DNA of 17,339 nucleotides from Ga0074130 sp035565355 (GCA_035565355.1 DATMSM010000103.1:1-17339), one strand, 5' to 3'; positions 7,478-15,738 are shown, counted from the stretch's first letter. Notes: generated by a model not told the origin, from the sequence alone. Numbers and translations are program-made.

Positions 7478-8848
7478 TCAATGCTTGAGCGGAACGGATG
7501 GCTTGGCAGACGCCTTCGGATCAACGGGTTGGGGATCCAGGGTCGCAATGGTCAGCACGTCGTCGCTGAAATACTTTTTCGCCACGGCCTGCACCTGCTC
7601 GGCCGTCACCGCCTTGAGCTTTTCCAGCAGACGGTCGATATCGCGCCAGTGGAAGCCGGCGGCCTCGATGCCGCCGATCTCCATGGCCTGCGCCATCATC
7701 GAATCACGCTTGTACACCTGGCTGGCGACGAGCTGCACCTTGACGCGCTTCAGCTCGGCTTCATCTACGCCCTGTTCCTGAATCTTGCTGAGTTCGCCGC
7801 GCAGCGCCGCCTCCAGCTCGGCCACACTGCGGCCCTCGCCGGGTTGGCCGTCGAGATAGAACAGGCTCTCGCCGCGCAGCGTACCGTCGTAACCGGCGCC
7901 GGCTGACTGCGCGACCCGCGTTTCACGCACCAGGGTGCGCGCGAAGCGCGCTGCGTCGTGCCCGTCCAAGACGCCCGCCAGGACCTCCAGCGCATACGGA
8001 TCGACATCCTTGTCCACATCCGCGAGCTTGGGCACCTTCCAGGCCATGGCCAGATAGGGCAAGGTGGACGGCGCCTTGATCGTCACGCGCTTGATGCCCT
8101 TTTGCTCGGGCTCCAGCTGCGGCTTCCGCACTGGCAAGGGGCGCGACTTGATGCCGCCGTAGTACTTCTCGGCGAGCTTGAAAACTTCATCCTTGTTTAC
8201 ATCACCGACGATGACGACATAGGCATTCGCGGGCGTGTACCAGTCCTTGTACCAGTTCATCGCGTCCTGCCAGCTCATGTTTTCAAGGTCGTTCATCCAG
8301 CCGATGACCGGGCGACGATAGGGATGCGCCTTGAAGGCGGATGCATTCATCGCCTCATAGACCAGGGCATGCGGATTGTCCTCGGTGCGCATGCGCCGCT
8401 CTTCCATCACCACTTTGATCTCGCTGGCAAACTCGGCCTTGGTGAAGGCCAGGTTCTGCATGCGGTCGGCCTCCAGCTCCATCATCTTCGGCAAGGCGCG
8501 CTTGGGCACGATCTGGAAATAAGCGGTGTAGTCGCGGCTGGTGAAGGCATTGTCGTTGCCGCCGGCGGCCGCGACAATACGGTTGAACTCGCCTGACTTG
8601 TACTTCTGCGTGCCCTTGAACATCAGGTGTTCGAGCGCATGGGCGACGCCCGAGTAACCGTCCTTCTCGTCCATGCTGCCGGCACGGTACCAGATCATGT
8701 TCACGACCGTCGGCGCGCGATGGTCTTCCTTGACGATGACGCGCAGCCCGTTCCTGAGCTGCATTTCATAGGGGTTGGCATGTGCCGACAGGCTGAGTGT
8801 CAAGCCCAGCAGCAGCGCGGAAATTGCGGATACGGATTTCATTGTCAT
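7478..8848 (-). CDS. Zinc-dependent M16 peptidase, catalytic subunit
   Basis: A 456-residue exported metallopeptidase. The leader (about residues 5-24) ends LSAHA|N. The inverted zinc motif HALEH is at 70-74, with the third ligand in the EE pair at 149-150, about 76 residues downstream, as expected for the M16 family. The N-terminal domain is complete (NGLRVIVKEDHRAP, YRAGSMDEKDGYSGVAH, GNDNAFTSRDYTAY). Paired with the inactive partner directly downstream, it likely forms the active half of a periplasmic heterodimer. It is first in a minus-strand run reaching to the ferredoxin gene and is divergent from ftsY, with about 100 bases between. The start at 8848 (ATG ACA ATG) could equally be the second ATG at 8842; neither has a clear Shine-Dalgarno. 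Confidence 0.93.
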   Translation of the reverse strand: MTMKSVSAISALLLGLTLSLSAHANPYEMQLRNGLRVIVKEDHRAPTVVNMIWYRAGSMDEKDGYSGVAHALEHLMFKGTQKYKSGEFNRIVAAAGGNDNAFTSRDYTAYFQIVPKRALPKMMELEADRMQNLAFTKAEFASEIKVVMEERRMRTEDNPHALVYEAMNASAFKAHPYRRPVIGWMNDLENMSWQDAMNWYKDWYTPANAYVVIVGDVNKDEVFKLAEKYYGGIKSRPLPVRKPQLEPEQKGIKRVTIKAPSTLPYLAMAWKVPKLADVDKDVDPYALEVLAGVLDGHDAARFARTLVRETRVAQSAGAGYDGTLRGESLFYLDGQPGEGRSVAELEAALRGELSKIQEQGVDEAELKRVKVQLVASQVYKRDSMMAQAMEIGGIEAAGFHWRDIDRLLEKLKAVTAEQVQAVAKKYFSDDVLTIATLDPQPVDPKASAKPSVPLKH

Positions 8849-8887
8849 ATGCGCAGCGGAATCCCGGGGAAAGTGAGGAAGGGCATC

Positions 8888-8896
8888 TGATAAAAT
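8888..8896 (+). promoter_or_regulatory. Possible extended -10 promoter for ftsY
   Basis: TGATAAAAT matches the extended -10 form TGnTATAAT at all but one base, about 55 bases before the ftsY start. No convincing -35 is seen upstream, which an extended -10 promoter does not strictly need. Weak evidence. Confidence 0.3.
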
Positions 8897-8950
8897 GCCG
8901 ATTCAAGCCGCGCATCATACCTTGCGGGCTCTGCATGGACATTCCGCCGC

Positions 8951-9934
8951 ATGTTTGGTTTCCTCAAGAAAGACACCCCTTCCGCACCCCCGGCAACACC
9001 TGCGGGCGACACCGCGCCCGCAGCCTTGAGCTGGCGCGACCGTCTCAAGGCGGGTCTTTCCAAGACCCGGGCCACGCTCAATACGCCGCTGGGCGAATTA
9101 TTCAGCCGCGGCAAGATCGACGATGAGCTGCTGGACGAACTCGAGTCCATGCTGCTGATGGCCGACTGCGGCATCGACGCCACCCAGTGGCTGCTTGCCG
9201 AGCTCAAGGCCCGCGTCAAGCGCGACAAGATCGAGGATGCCCAACAGCTGCGGGCCGTACTGGCCGAGTTGCTGACCCAGTTGCTGACGCCGCTGGAGCA
9301 GCCGCTGGACGTCAGCACCGCGCAGCCCTTCATTGTCATGATCGCCGGCGTCAATGGCGCCGGCAAGACCACCTCCATCGGCAAGCTCGCCCGCCAGTTC
9401 CAGCACGACGGCCATAGCGTGCTGCTTGCCGCCGGCGACACCTTCCGCGCCGCCGCACGCGAACAGCTGGTGGCCTGGGGCGAACGCAACAATGTCACCG
9501 TCATCGCCCAGGAGTCGGGCGATCCGGCAGCGGTGGTCTTTGATGCGATCAACGCCGCACGTGCACGCAATATCGGCGTGGTCATGGCCGACACCGCGGG
9601 GCGCCTGCCGACGCAGATGCACCTCATGGAAGAAATTGCCAAGGTCAAGCGCGTGATCCAGAAGGCCGAAGCCAGCGGGCCGCACGAGGTCATCCTCGTG
9701 CTCGATGCCAATATCGGACAGAACGCGATCCAGCAGGTCAAAGCCTTCGACAAGGCCATCGGCGTGACCGGGCTGATCGTCACTAAGCTCGACGGTACCG
9801 CCAAGGGCGGCGTGCTGGCCGCCATTGCGCGCCAGTGCCCCAAGCCGGTCCGTTTTATCGGCGTGGGTGAAGGCGTGGACGATCTCCAGCCCTTCGTCGC
9901 CAAGGACTTTGTCGCGGCCTTATTCGAACAGTGA
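8951..9934 (+). CDS. ftsY: Signal recognition particle receptor FtsY
   Basis: The SRP-receptor GTPase that docks ribosome–nascent chain–SRP complexes at the inner membrane for co-translational insertion. At 327 residues it has only a short N-terminal region (about residues 1-30, without the long acidic A domain of E. coli). An N domain (about 31-120) and a G domain follow. GTPase motifs: GVNGAGKTT (133-141), DTFRAAA (163-169), DTAGR (214-218), TKLDG (278-282) and the closing FIGVGEGVDDLQPF (302-315). It opens a plus-strand operon; its stop overlaps the ftsE start as GTGA. Confidence 0.97.
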   Translation: MFGFLKKDTPSAPPATPAGDTAPAALSWRDRLKAGLSKTRATLNTPLGELFSRGKIDDELLDELESMLLMADCGIDATQWLLAELKARVKRDKIEDAQQLRAVLAELLTQLLTPLEQPLDVSTAQPFIVMIAGVNGAGKTTSIGKLARQFQHDGHSVLLAAGDTFRAAAREQLVAWGERNNVTVIAQESGDPAAVVFDAINAARARNIGVVMADTAGRLPTQMHLMEEIAKVKRVIQKAEASGPHEVILVLDANIGQNAIQQVKAFDKAIGVTGLIVTKLDGTAKGGVLAAIARQCPKPVRFIGVGEGVDDLQPFVAKDFVAALFEQ

Positions 9935-10590
9935 TCCGCTTCCAGAACGTATATAAAAGATATCCGCAGGGCCTGGAGGCGCTGGCGGATATCAACTTCG
10001 ACATCGGTCAGGGCACGCTGACCCTGCTCAAGGGCCATTCGGGCGCCGGCAAGTCCACGCTCCTGAAACTCATCGCCGCGATTGAAAGGCCGACAGCCGG
10101 TAGCGTGCTCGTCAACGGCCAGAACGTCGGCACCTTGAAGCGGGCGGCGGTGCCATGGCTGCGTCGCAATATCGGCATGATCCTGCAGGACCAGAAGCTG
10201 CTGTTTGATCGCAATGCCTACGCCAATGTCATGCTACCGCTCGCCATCGCCGGCTTCCCGCCGAAGGAAGCCGAACGGCGCGTGCGCGCCGCGCTCGACA
10301 AGGTCGGCCTGGGCAAGCGCGAGAAAACCATGCCGGTGGCGCTCTCAGGTGGCGAGCAGCAGCGCCTGGCCATCGCCCGCGCCGTCGTGTGCCGCCCCAC
10401 CCTGTTGCTGGCCGACGAGCCGACCGCCCACCTCGACCCCGACAATGCGCGCGAGGTCGCCCGGCTCTTCCATGAGTTCCAGCAGGTGGGCGTGACCGTG
10501 GTGATCGCCACCCACGACGAGCAACTTTACGCACCCTACTCGGCGCAACAGATCACGCTGGTGCAGGGGCGCATGGAGGCCGGAGCATGA
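9931..10590 (+). CDS. ftsE: Cell division ATP-binding protein FtsE
   Basis: ABC-type ATPase of the FtsEX complex, which controls peptidoglycan hydrolase activation at the septum. It has 219 residues and starts with GTG inside the ftsY stop (GTGA overlap). Walker A is GHSGAGKST (35-43), Q-loop Gln86, signature LSGGEQQR (138-145), Walker B LLLADEPT (158-165) and the switch histidine in ATHD (His195). The YKRYPQGLEAL opening is typical of FtsE. Its stop overlaps an ATG starting a 25-codon ORF that bridges to ftsX. Confidence 0.97.
   Translation: MIRFQNVYKRYPQGLEALADINFDIGQGTLTLLKGHSGAGKSTLLKLIAAIERPTAGSVLVNGQNVGTLKRAAVPWLRRNIGMILQDQKLLFDRNAYANVMLPLAIAGFPPKEAERRVRAALDKVGLGKREKTMPVALSGGEQQRLAIARAVVCRPTLLLADEPTAHLDPDNAREVARLFHEFQQVGVTVVIATHDEQLYAPYSAQQITLVQGRMEAGA
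10575..10579 (+). promoter_or_regulatory. Strong Shine-Dalgarno before the ftsE–ftsX micro-ORF
   Basis: GGAGG lies seven bases before the ATG at 10587, inside the last codons of ftsE. It is better than the element before ftsX itself (GGGGGCGAAGCG, poor), which implies that ribosomes are loaded at the micro-ORF. Confidence 0.6.
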
Positions 10591-10664
10591 ATATCCGGAA
10601 GATCACGCTCGCGGCTGAGCCGACAGCAATTGCGCACCGCTGGCATGCGGGGGCGAAGCGATGA
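10587..10664 (+). CDS. 25-codon micro-ORF linking ftsE and ftsX
   Basis: An ATG at 10587 overlaps the ftsE stop as ATGA, and the TGA of this ORF at 10662-10664 overlaps the ftsX ATG as ATGA. The peptide starts MNIRKITLAAEP and ends HRWHAGAKR; it is basic, with no obvious membrane segment. It has an ideal GGAGG at seven bases, whereas ftsX has a poor site, and the ftsX frame is closed upstream by a TGA at 10616. The simplest reading is a translational coupling device that carries ribosomes across the 70-base gap. It may also be a real small protein. I recognise no family. Chance is the alternative, but the double overlap together with a strong ribosome site argues against it. Confidence 0.5.
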   Translation: MNIRKITLAAEPTAIAHRWHAGAKR

Positions 10665-11557
10665 ATAGCTGGCTGATTCAACAGAGCGCCGCGTTGGCGC
10701 TGGCCCTGCGCCGCCTCGCCGAAACGCCCACCATCACCCTGCTCGCCGCCATCAGCATAGGCGTGGCGCTCTCCCTGCCCGCCGGCGGACATCTGCTGCT
10801 GCGCAGTCTGCAGCAGCTCGGCCAGGACAATTCCGCCACACCGCAGATTTCTGTCTTCATGGCCCTGGATGCCGACGACAAGGCGAGCGACAAGGTGGCC
10901 GAGCAGTTGAAAACCCATACGGCCATAGGCAAGGTCGAGTTCGTCAGCCGCGAAACGACACAGAAGCGCCTGCGCGAAGCCGGTCTGGCCCAGGTCATCG
11001 ATTCTCTTCCCCACAACCCCTTCCCCGATACCTTTGTCCTTACCCCGCGCGATACCGCGCCCGAGGCACTGGAAAACCTGCGTACCGAGCTGGAGAAACT
11101 GCCGCGCGTGGAGCATGTACAGCTCGATAGCGCCTGGGCCAAGCGCCTGTCCGTGCTGCTCGACTTGGGGCGCACGGCGGTCTGGCTGCTGGCGGCTCTG
11201 CTTGGAGTAGGCCTGATCGCGCTGCTCTTCAACACCATACGTTTGCAAGTACTCACCAAGCAGGAAGAGATTGAGGTAAGCCGTTTGCTGGGTGCTACCG
11301 ACAGCTATATCGGGCGCCCTTATTACTATTTCGGCGCCCTGCAGGGCCTGTTGGGCGGGCTGATCGCCTGCGCCATCGTGTATGCCAGCTTCGGCATGCT
11401 GCAGGACCGCTTCGCCGAACTGGCCGAGCTCTACCGCCTGGGCTTCAGCCTGCGCCAGATGGGCCCGCTGGACATCCTTGCGGTGCTCGGTGTGGCCAGC
11501 GCCTTAGGCTGGATAGGGGCTGCCCTCTCTGTTCGCCAGCACCTCAAGGAAAGCTGA
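10661..11557 (+). CDS. ftsX: Cell division protein FtsX (ABC-type permease-like)
   Basis: Membrane partner of FtsE, 298 residues. FtsEX does not transport but signals across the inner membrane to septal murein hydrolase activators. Seen: a cytoplasmic N-terminus, transmembrane segment 1 (about 25-48), a periplasmic domain (about 50-168, with ISVFMALDADDKASDKVAEQL and the conserved 'NPFPDTFVL' element), and three further membrane segments (about 172-195, 222-248 and 265-290). The LLGATDSYIGRPYYYFGALQGLLGG region is the typical FtsX/permease core. Translation is probably coupled to the preceding micro-ORF. It is followed by rpoH after 172 bases with no terminator, so some read-through into rpoH is likely. 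Confidence 0.95.
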   Translation: MNSWLIQQSAALALALRRLAETPTITLLAAISIGVALSLPAGGHLLLRSLQQLGQDNSATPQISVFMALDADDKASDKVAEQLKTHTAIGKVEFVSRETTQKRLREAGLAQVIDSLPHNPFPDTFVLTPRDTAPEALENLRTELEKLPRVEHVQLDSAWAKRLSVLLDLGRTAVWLLAALLGVGLIALLFNTIRLQVLTKQEEIEVSRLLGATDSYIGRPYYYFGALQGLLGGLIACAIVYASFGMLQDRFAELAELYRLGFSLRQMGPLDILAVLGVASALGWIGAALSVRQHLKES

Positions 11558-11663
11558 AGCAAGCGACGATTGTTGGTCCTGGCTGAATTGTAAAATTCAT
11601 TACAGGACCTTTATTTGCTTCCTCAGCCTGCGCATACTTGCTTCCAAGCCGGTAGCCAAGTCC

Positions 11664-11691
11664 GGAACTTTTGGCGTTTAGCACTCTCATA
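11664..11691 (+). promoter_or_regulatory. SigmaE (RpoE)-type promoter of rpoH
   Basis: GGAACTT at 11664-11670 is an exact match to the RpoE -35 consensus. Sixteen bases later TCATA (11687-11691) is close to the TCTGA/TCAAA -10 class. The predicted start near 11697 is about 33 bases before the rpoH ATG. The -10 falls within the CIRCE spacer, so HrcA binding would block it. E. coli rpoH also has a sigmaE-dependent promoter, which supports the idea. Confidence 0.55.
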
Positions 11692-11704
11692 TCAAGAGTG
11701 CTAA
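11678..11704 (+). promoter_or_regulatory. CIRCE element (HrcA operator) upstream of rpoH
   Basis: The left arm TTAGCACTC (11678-11686), a nine-base spacer (11687-11695) and the right arm GAGTGCTAA (11696-11704) form a perfect match to the CIRCE consensus TTAGCACTC-N9-GAGTGCTAA. It ends 25 bases before the rpoH start. CIRCE is bound by the HrcA repressor, whose activity depends on GroEL, so free chaperone capacity would set rpoH transcription. A sigma70-like pair, TTAGCA (11678-11683) and TAATAT (11702-11707), also overlaps the arms. Confidence 0.95.
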
Positions 11705-11714
11705 TATAGCCCTC

Positions 11715-11721
11715 AAGGAGG
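11715..11721 (+). promoter_or_regulatory. Strong Shine-Dalgarno of rpoH
   Basis: AAGGAGG lies eight bases before the ATG at 11730 and fixes that start. It is one of the two best ribosome-binding sites in the window. Confidence 0.8.
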
Positions 11722-11729
11722 TTAGCTTT

Positions 11730-12593
<864 letters not shown>

Positions 12594-12618
12594 TGGTGAG
12601 TTGCATCCGCCTGCCGCG

Positions 12619-12646
12619 AAAAAGGCCACCCTTGGGTGGCCTTTTT
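12619..12646. terminator. Bidirectional intrinsic terminator between rpoH and the SCO gene
   Basis: AAAAA, then GGCCACC facing GGTGGCC across a short CTTG loop, then TTTTT. The A-run on one side and the T-run on the other let it end both the rpoH transcript (plus) and the convergent cyoE–SCO transcript (minus). It lies in the 72-base convergent gap. Confidence 0.9.
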
Positions 12647-12665
12647 GTTTGCCCTTGCCCGGGAT

Positions 12666-13247
12666 TTACTTGTCAGCGAGTAGCAGCTTGATGTCCTCAG
12701 CCATCTGCTCGGGCGTCTCGCCGTGCTTGATGTAGAGACGCAGGCGACCTTGCGGATCGATGGCGTAGCTTGCCGCCGTATGGTCGATGCTGTAGTTCCC
12801 ATCGTTGCCCGGCTGCTTCTGGAAGAAGACCTTGAACTCCTTGGCAGCGGCTGCGGTTTCGGCTTCATTCCCGTACATGCCGAGGAAGCTCGGATTGAAG
12901 GCCGGCGCATACTTTGACAAGACCGCCGGCGTATCGCGCACCGGGTCCAGCGTCACGAACAGCACCTGTACCTTGTCGGCGTCTGCGCCAAGCAGATTCA
13001 GCGCCGCGGCCGATGCGCCCAGCGTGCTCGGACAAATATCAGGGCACTGAGTAAAGCCGAAGAAGAGGATGACGACCTTGCCCTTGAAGTCGGCCAGCGT
13101 ACGCGGCTTGCCATTGTGGTCCTTGAGATTGAGCTCGCGTCCCCAATCCGCACCGCTCACGTCGGTCGCGTTGAACTTGGGCGGCGCCTCGCCACCGCTA
13201 CACGCCGCCAGAACGACAGCGCACAGAGCCAGAAGAAGCTTGCGCAT
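12666..13247 (-). CDS. SCO1/SenC-family copper chaperone lipoprotein
   Basis: Delivers or reduces copper during assembly of the CuA site of cytochrome oxidase, or acts as a thiol-disulfide protein. It has 193 residues when started at the ATG at 13247, which gives a clear lipoprotein leader with lipobox LAAC (Cys16). An in-frame upstream start would add about 52 residues that overlap cyoE and look non-coding. Copper ligands are complete: CPDIC (Cys68, Cys72) and His156 in IDHTAAS. FFGFTQCPDICPSTL and FVTLDPVRDTP are family signatures. It is four bases after cyoE and so co-transcribed with it. The name senC is also used for this family. Confidence 0.95.
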   Translation of the reverse strand: MRKLLLALCAVVLAACSGGEAPPKFNATDVSGADWGRELNLKDHNGKPRTLADFKGKVVILFFGFTQCPDICPSTLGASAAALNLLGADADKVQVLFVTLDPVRDTPAVLSKYAPAFNPSFLGMYGNEAETAAAAKEFKVFFQKQPGNDGNYSIDHTAASYAIDPQGRLRLYIKHGETPEQMAEDIKLLLADK

Positions 13248-13251
13248 GAAC

Positions 13252-14145
13252 TCAGCCCGCCAGCAGCGGCTGCAGATAGTGATCGACCAGCAGCGCAGCG
13301 AAAAGGAAGGACAGATAGGCAATCGACCAGCGGAAAGCCTTCTGCGCGATCTGATCGGTGTAGTGCCGCCATACCAGCCAGGCATGCTTGAGGAAGATCG
13401 CATTCAGGATAAGCGCCGAGCCCAGATAGAACCAGCCCGTCATGCCGATGAACTCGGGCACCAGCGTGATGAAGGTGAGACCGACCGTGTACAGGAAGAC
13501 ATGGCGACGCGTGTACTCGGCGCCATGCGTCACCGGCAACATGGGAAAGCCGGCCGCGGCATATTCCTTGGCGCGATACAGGGCCAGCGCCCAGAAGTGC
13601 GGCGGCGTCCACACGAAAATGATGAGGAAGAGCAACCAGGCTTCGGGCGGCGTGGAGTTGGTCACGGCAGCCCAGCCCAGCACCGGCGGCATGGCCCCGG
13701 AAGCACCGCCGATGACGATGTTCTGCGAGGTGTTGGGCTTGAGGAAGACGGTATAGATGATGGCGTAGCCGACAAAGGTCGCCAGCGTCAGCCACATGGT
13801 CAGCGCATTGATCTGATACAGCATCGAGAGACCGATACCGCCGAGCACGCCGGAGACCATCAGGGTTTCCAGTGAGTTCACCTCACCCTGGGGCAGCGGG
13901 CGCCCCTTGGTGCGCGCCATCATGGCGTCGACCTTCTGTTCGATCAGGCAGTTCACCGCCGCCGCCGCACCGGCAACCAGACCGATGCCTAGCGTACCCA
14001 GCACCAGCACTTTCAAGGGCACCATGCCCGGCGTTGCCAGGAACATGCCGATGACGGCGCAGAAAACAATGAGTGAAACAACGCGGGGTTTGGTCAGCTG
14101 GAAGTACTGACCGAGGCGGTACGAAACTGTCTGGGTGGCGATCAA
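13252..14145 (-). CDS. cyoE: Protoheme IX farnesyltransferase (heme O synthase)
   Basis: An integral membrane UbiA-family prenyltransferase that adds a farnesyl group to heme B to give heme O, the precursor of heme A. It has 297 residues (ctaB is an equivalent name). The prenyl diphosphate/Mg motif is N65-x3-E69-x3-D73-x4-R78-T (in VNCLIEQKVDAMMARTKGRPLP); YTVFLKPNTSQNIVIGG and GAMPPVLGW are the second conserved stretch. About eight or nine membrane segments are visible. It is co-oriented with SCO downstream and divergent from the oxidase-like gene across a promoter region with an FNR-type box. No heme A synthase gene adjoins it, unlike the arrangement I expect in related bacteria. Confidence 0.97.
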   Translation of the reverse strand: MIATQTVSYRLGQYFQLTKPRVVSLIVFCAVIGMFLATPGMVPLKVLVLGTLGIGLVAGAAAAVNCLIEQKVDAMMARTKGRPLPQGEVNSLETLMVSGVLGGIGLSMLYQINALTMWLTLATFVGYAIIYTVFLKPNTSQNIVIGGASGAMPPVLGWAAVTNSTPPEAWLLFLIIFVWTPPHFWALALYRAKEYAAAGFPMLPVTHGAEYTRRHVFLYTVGLTFITLVPEFIGMTGWFYLGSALILNAIFLKHAWLVWRHYTDQIAQKAFRWSIAYLSFLFAALLVDHYLQPLLAG

Positions 14146-14209
14146 GGCGTTCTCACTTGCAGGAATCGAAGGGCCGAAATCTCACGGCATGAATCAGCTT
14201 GCGTCCACT

Positions 14210-14223
14210 TTGATGTGGATCAA
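14210..14223 (+). promoter_or_regulatory. FNR/ANR/DNR-type binding site
   Basis: TTGATGTGGATCAA is a perfect match to the Crp/Fnr-family consensus TTGAT-N4-ATCAA, used by oxygen-sensing FNR/ANR and NO-sensing DNR/NNR regulators. It lies between cyoE and the oxidase-like gene, centred 71 bases from the cyoE start and about 78 bases from the ATG at 14295. A TATACT -10 at 14250-14255 lies 26 bases downstream, slightly more than the roughly 22 of an ideal class II site. Confidence 0.85.
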
Positions 14224-14249
14224 ATAATTTTAACATGGGACTCAGCGCA

Positions 14250-14255
14250 TATACT
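14250..14255 (+). promoter_or_regulatory. Candidate -10 of the FNR-dependent promoter
   Basis: TATACT matches TATAAT at five of six bases. A start near 14262 would lie downstream of the ATG at 14235 and so favour the ATG at 14295 as the translation start. No -35 is evident, as expected for an activator-dependent promoter. Confidence 0.4.
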
Positions 14256-14294
14256 TCCGAACCAGTGGACAAAACGCCCTACCCTAAGCCCGAT

Positions 14295-15659
14295 ATGTCG
14301 AACAAATCCTACACTCTCAACGTATTGCGAAACGCTTTAAATCATCAAGATAGTTCATCGGGTCTACGCTTGGCGCGCGCCTGGCTCCTGCTCGGAATCG
14401 CTGCGCTGATCGGCGCCGGGCTGCTGGCTATCCTGCTGGTGGTAGCGCGCACACCGGGCGTGAATGCCCTGATCCCCATTAAAGATTTTTTTCGCGCCGC
14501 CCTGATTGTCCATGTCGACCTGTCGGTGTTGATCTGGTTCATGGCCTTCGGCGGCGTGCTGTGGAGTCTGGCCGGCAACGAGCGCTACAGCAAACTGGGC
14601 TGGGCCGGCGTATGGCTGGCGGTGATCGGCACCGCGCTCATGGTGGTCTCGCCCTTCTGCGGCGATCCGCAACCGCTGCTCAACAACTACATCCCCATCC
14701 TGCAGCAGCCGGTGTTTTTTGCGGGGCTCATCGTCGCCTTGCTCGGCTTCGCCCTGACCTTGCTGCGCGCGCTGCTGACAGCCCTTCCTTCGGGCTGGAG
14801 CACGCGCGGCGACGTTGTCGCGATCGGCATCTATGCGGGCGCCGTCGCCGGCAGTCTCGCCTTCATCGGCTTTCTCTGGTCCTGGCTGGGCCGCCCCGCA
14901 CATGAAGGGCATGCACTCTACGAAGCCGTGTTCTGGGGCGGCGGGCATACGCTGCAGTTCCAGCACGCTCTCCTCATGGTCGTCGCCTGGATTCTGCTGC
15001 TGGATCATCTCGATCACCCGCTACAAACCTCGCCCCGCCTGTTGAGCGGCTTGTTCCTGCTGGCGGCGGCGCCGGTGCTTGCCATGCCGGTCATCTATCT
15101 ACTCGCGCCGATCGGCACGCCCGCACATATCGTGGCCTTCGCCAAGTTGATGGAGCATGGACACGGCCTGATGACACCGCTGATCGTCCTGGTGCTGCTG
15201 GCCCTGCCCAAGGTTTGGAAATTGCAGTCGCCGCTCAAGTCGGCGCTATTCAGCTCCATGCTGCTTTTCGTGGCCGGCGGCATCCTCGCCTTCATGATCC
15301 GCGGCGTGAACGTCGTCATCCCCGCGCACTACCACGGCTCCATTGTTGGCGTGACGCTGGCCTTCATGGGGCTCGCCTACGCATTGCTGCCGCGCCTCGG
15401 TTACGGGCCAGTCAAAGGCCGCATGGCACGCTGGCAGCCTTACGTCTACGGCGGCGGCCAGCTCATTCACATCCTCGGCCTCGCCTGGTCCGGCGGCTAC
15501 GGCGTGCAGCGCAAGGTGGCCGGTTCGGAACAGGTGCTGCTCACCTGGCAGCAGAAAACCGGCATGGGCATGATGGGCCTCGGCGGCCTGATCGCCATCA
15601 TGGGTGGGATTATGTTTGTGCTTGTTTGCCTGAAGGCGATCCGCGCAAACACTAAGTAA
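14295..15659 (+). CDS. Atypical heme-copper oxidase subunit I-like protein, possible NO-reductase-like enzyme
   Basis: A membrane protein of 454 residues and about 12 helices. The start at 14295 is preferred because the FNR box and -10 place transcription after an earlier in-frame ATG at 14235. Numbering from 14295, candidate metal ligands are His73 (HVDLSVLIWF, low-spin heme), His218 (GGGHTLQF, helix VI metal), His288 and His290 (EHGHGLM, where typical oxidases have adjacent HH), and His345/His347 (PAHYHGSIVG, high- and low-spin hemes). The residue four after His218, normally the cross-linked Tyr, is Phe222, and no Tyr lies six or seven residues before His288 as cbb3 enzymes would need. It therefore looks unlike a standard O2 reductase and may reduce NO or be divergent. 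No subunit II or cytochrome c gene is adjacent. It occupies the usual place of ctaA in this block, in opposite orientation to it. Confidence 0.8.
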   Translation: MSNKSYTLNVLRNALNHQDSSSGLRLARAWLLLGIAALIGAGLLAILLVVARTPGVNALIPIKDFFRAALIVHVDLSVLIWFMAFGGVLWSLAGNERYSKLGWAGVWLAVIGTALMVVSPFCGDPQPLLNNYIPILQQPVFFAGLIVALLGFALTLLRALLTALPSGWSTRGDVVAIGIYAGAVAGSLAFIGFLWSWLGRPAHEGHALYEAVFWGGGHTLQFQHALLMVVAWILLLDHLDHPLQTSPRLLSGLFLLAAAPVLAMPVIYLLAPIGTPAHIVAFAKLMEHGHGLMTPLIVLVLLALPKVWKLQSPLKSALFSSMLLFVAGGILAFMIRGVNVVIPAHYHGSIVGVTLAFMGLAYALLPRLGYGPVKGRMARWQPYVYGGGQLIHILGLAWSGGYGVQRKVAGSEQVLLTWQQKTGMGMMGLGGLIAIMGGIMFVLVCLKAIRANTK

Positions 15660-15738
15660 TTTCAGATTCAATTGGTTTTACGTTACGGCCATCGCGCGTC
15701 AAGAAATCACGGGGAGCGGCCTAGCCGCGAACAACCGT

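Noticed and set aside
8845..10038. 397-codon open frame on the minus strand across ftsY
   Set aside because: It is antisense to a complete, motif-rich ftsY. Its translation is Ser/Ala/Arg-rich with no recognisable domain, as expected from GC-rich codon bias.
11568..11596. Possible sigma70 promoter just after ftsX (ATTG-rich -35, TAAAAT at 11591-11596)
   Set aside because: The -35 is poor at any acceptable spacing, and the CIRCE/sigmaE region closer to rpoH is far more convincing.
13248..13403. N-terminal extension of the SCO protein by 52 residues
   Set aside because: It overlaps cyoE and would place the lipoprotein leader in the interior of the protein.
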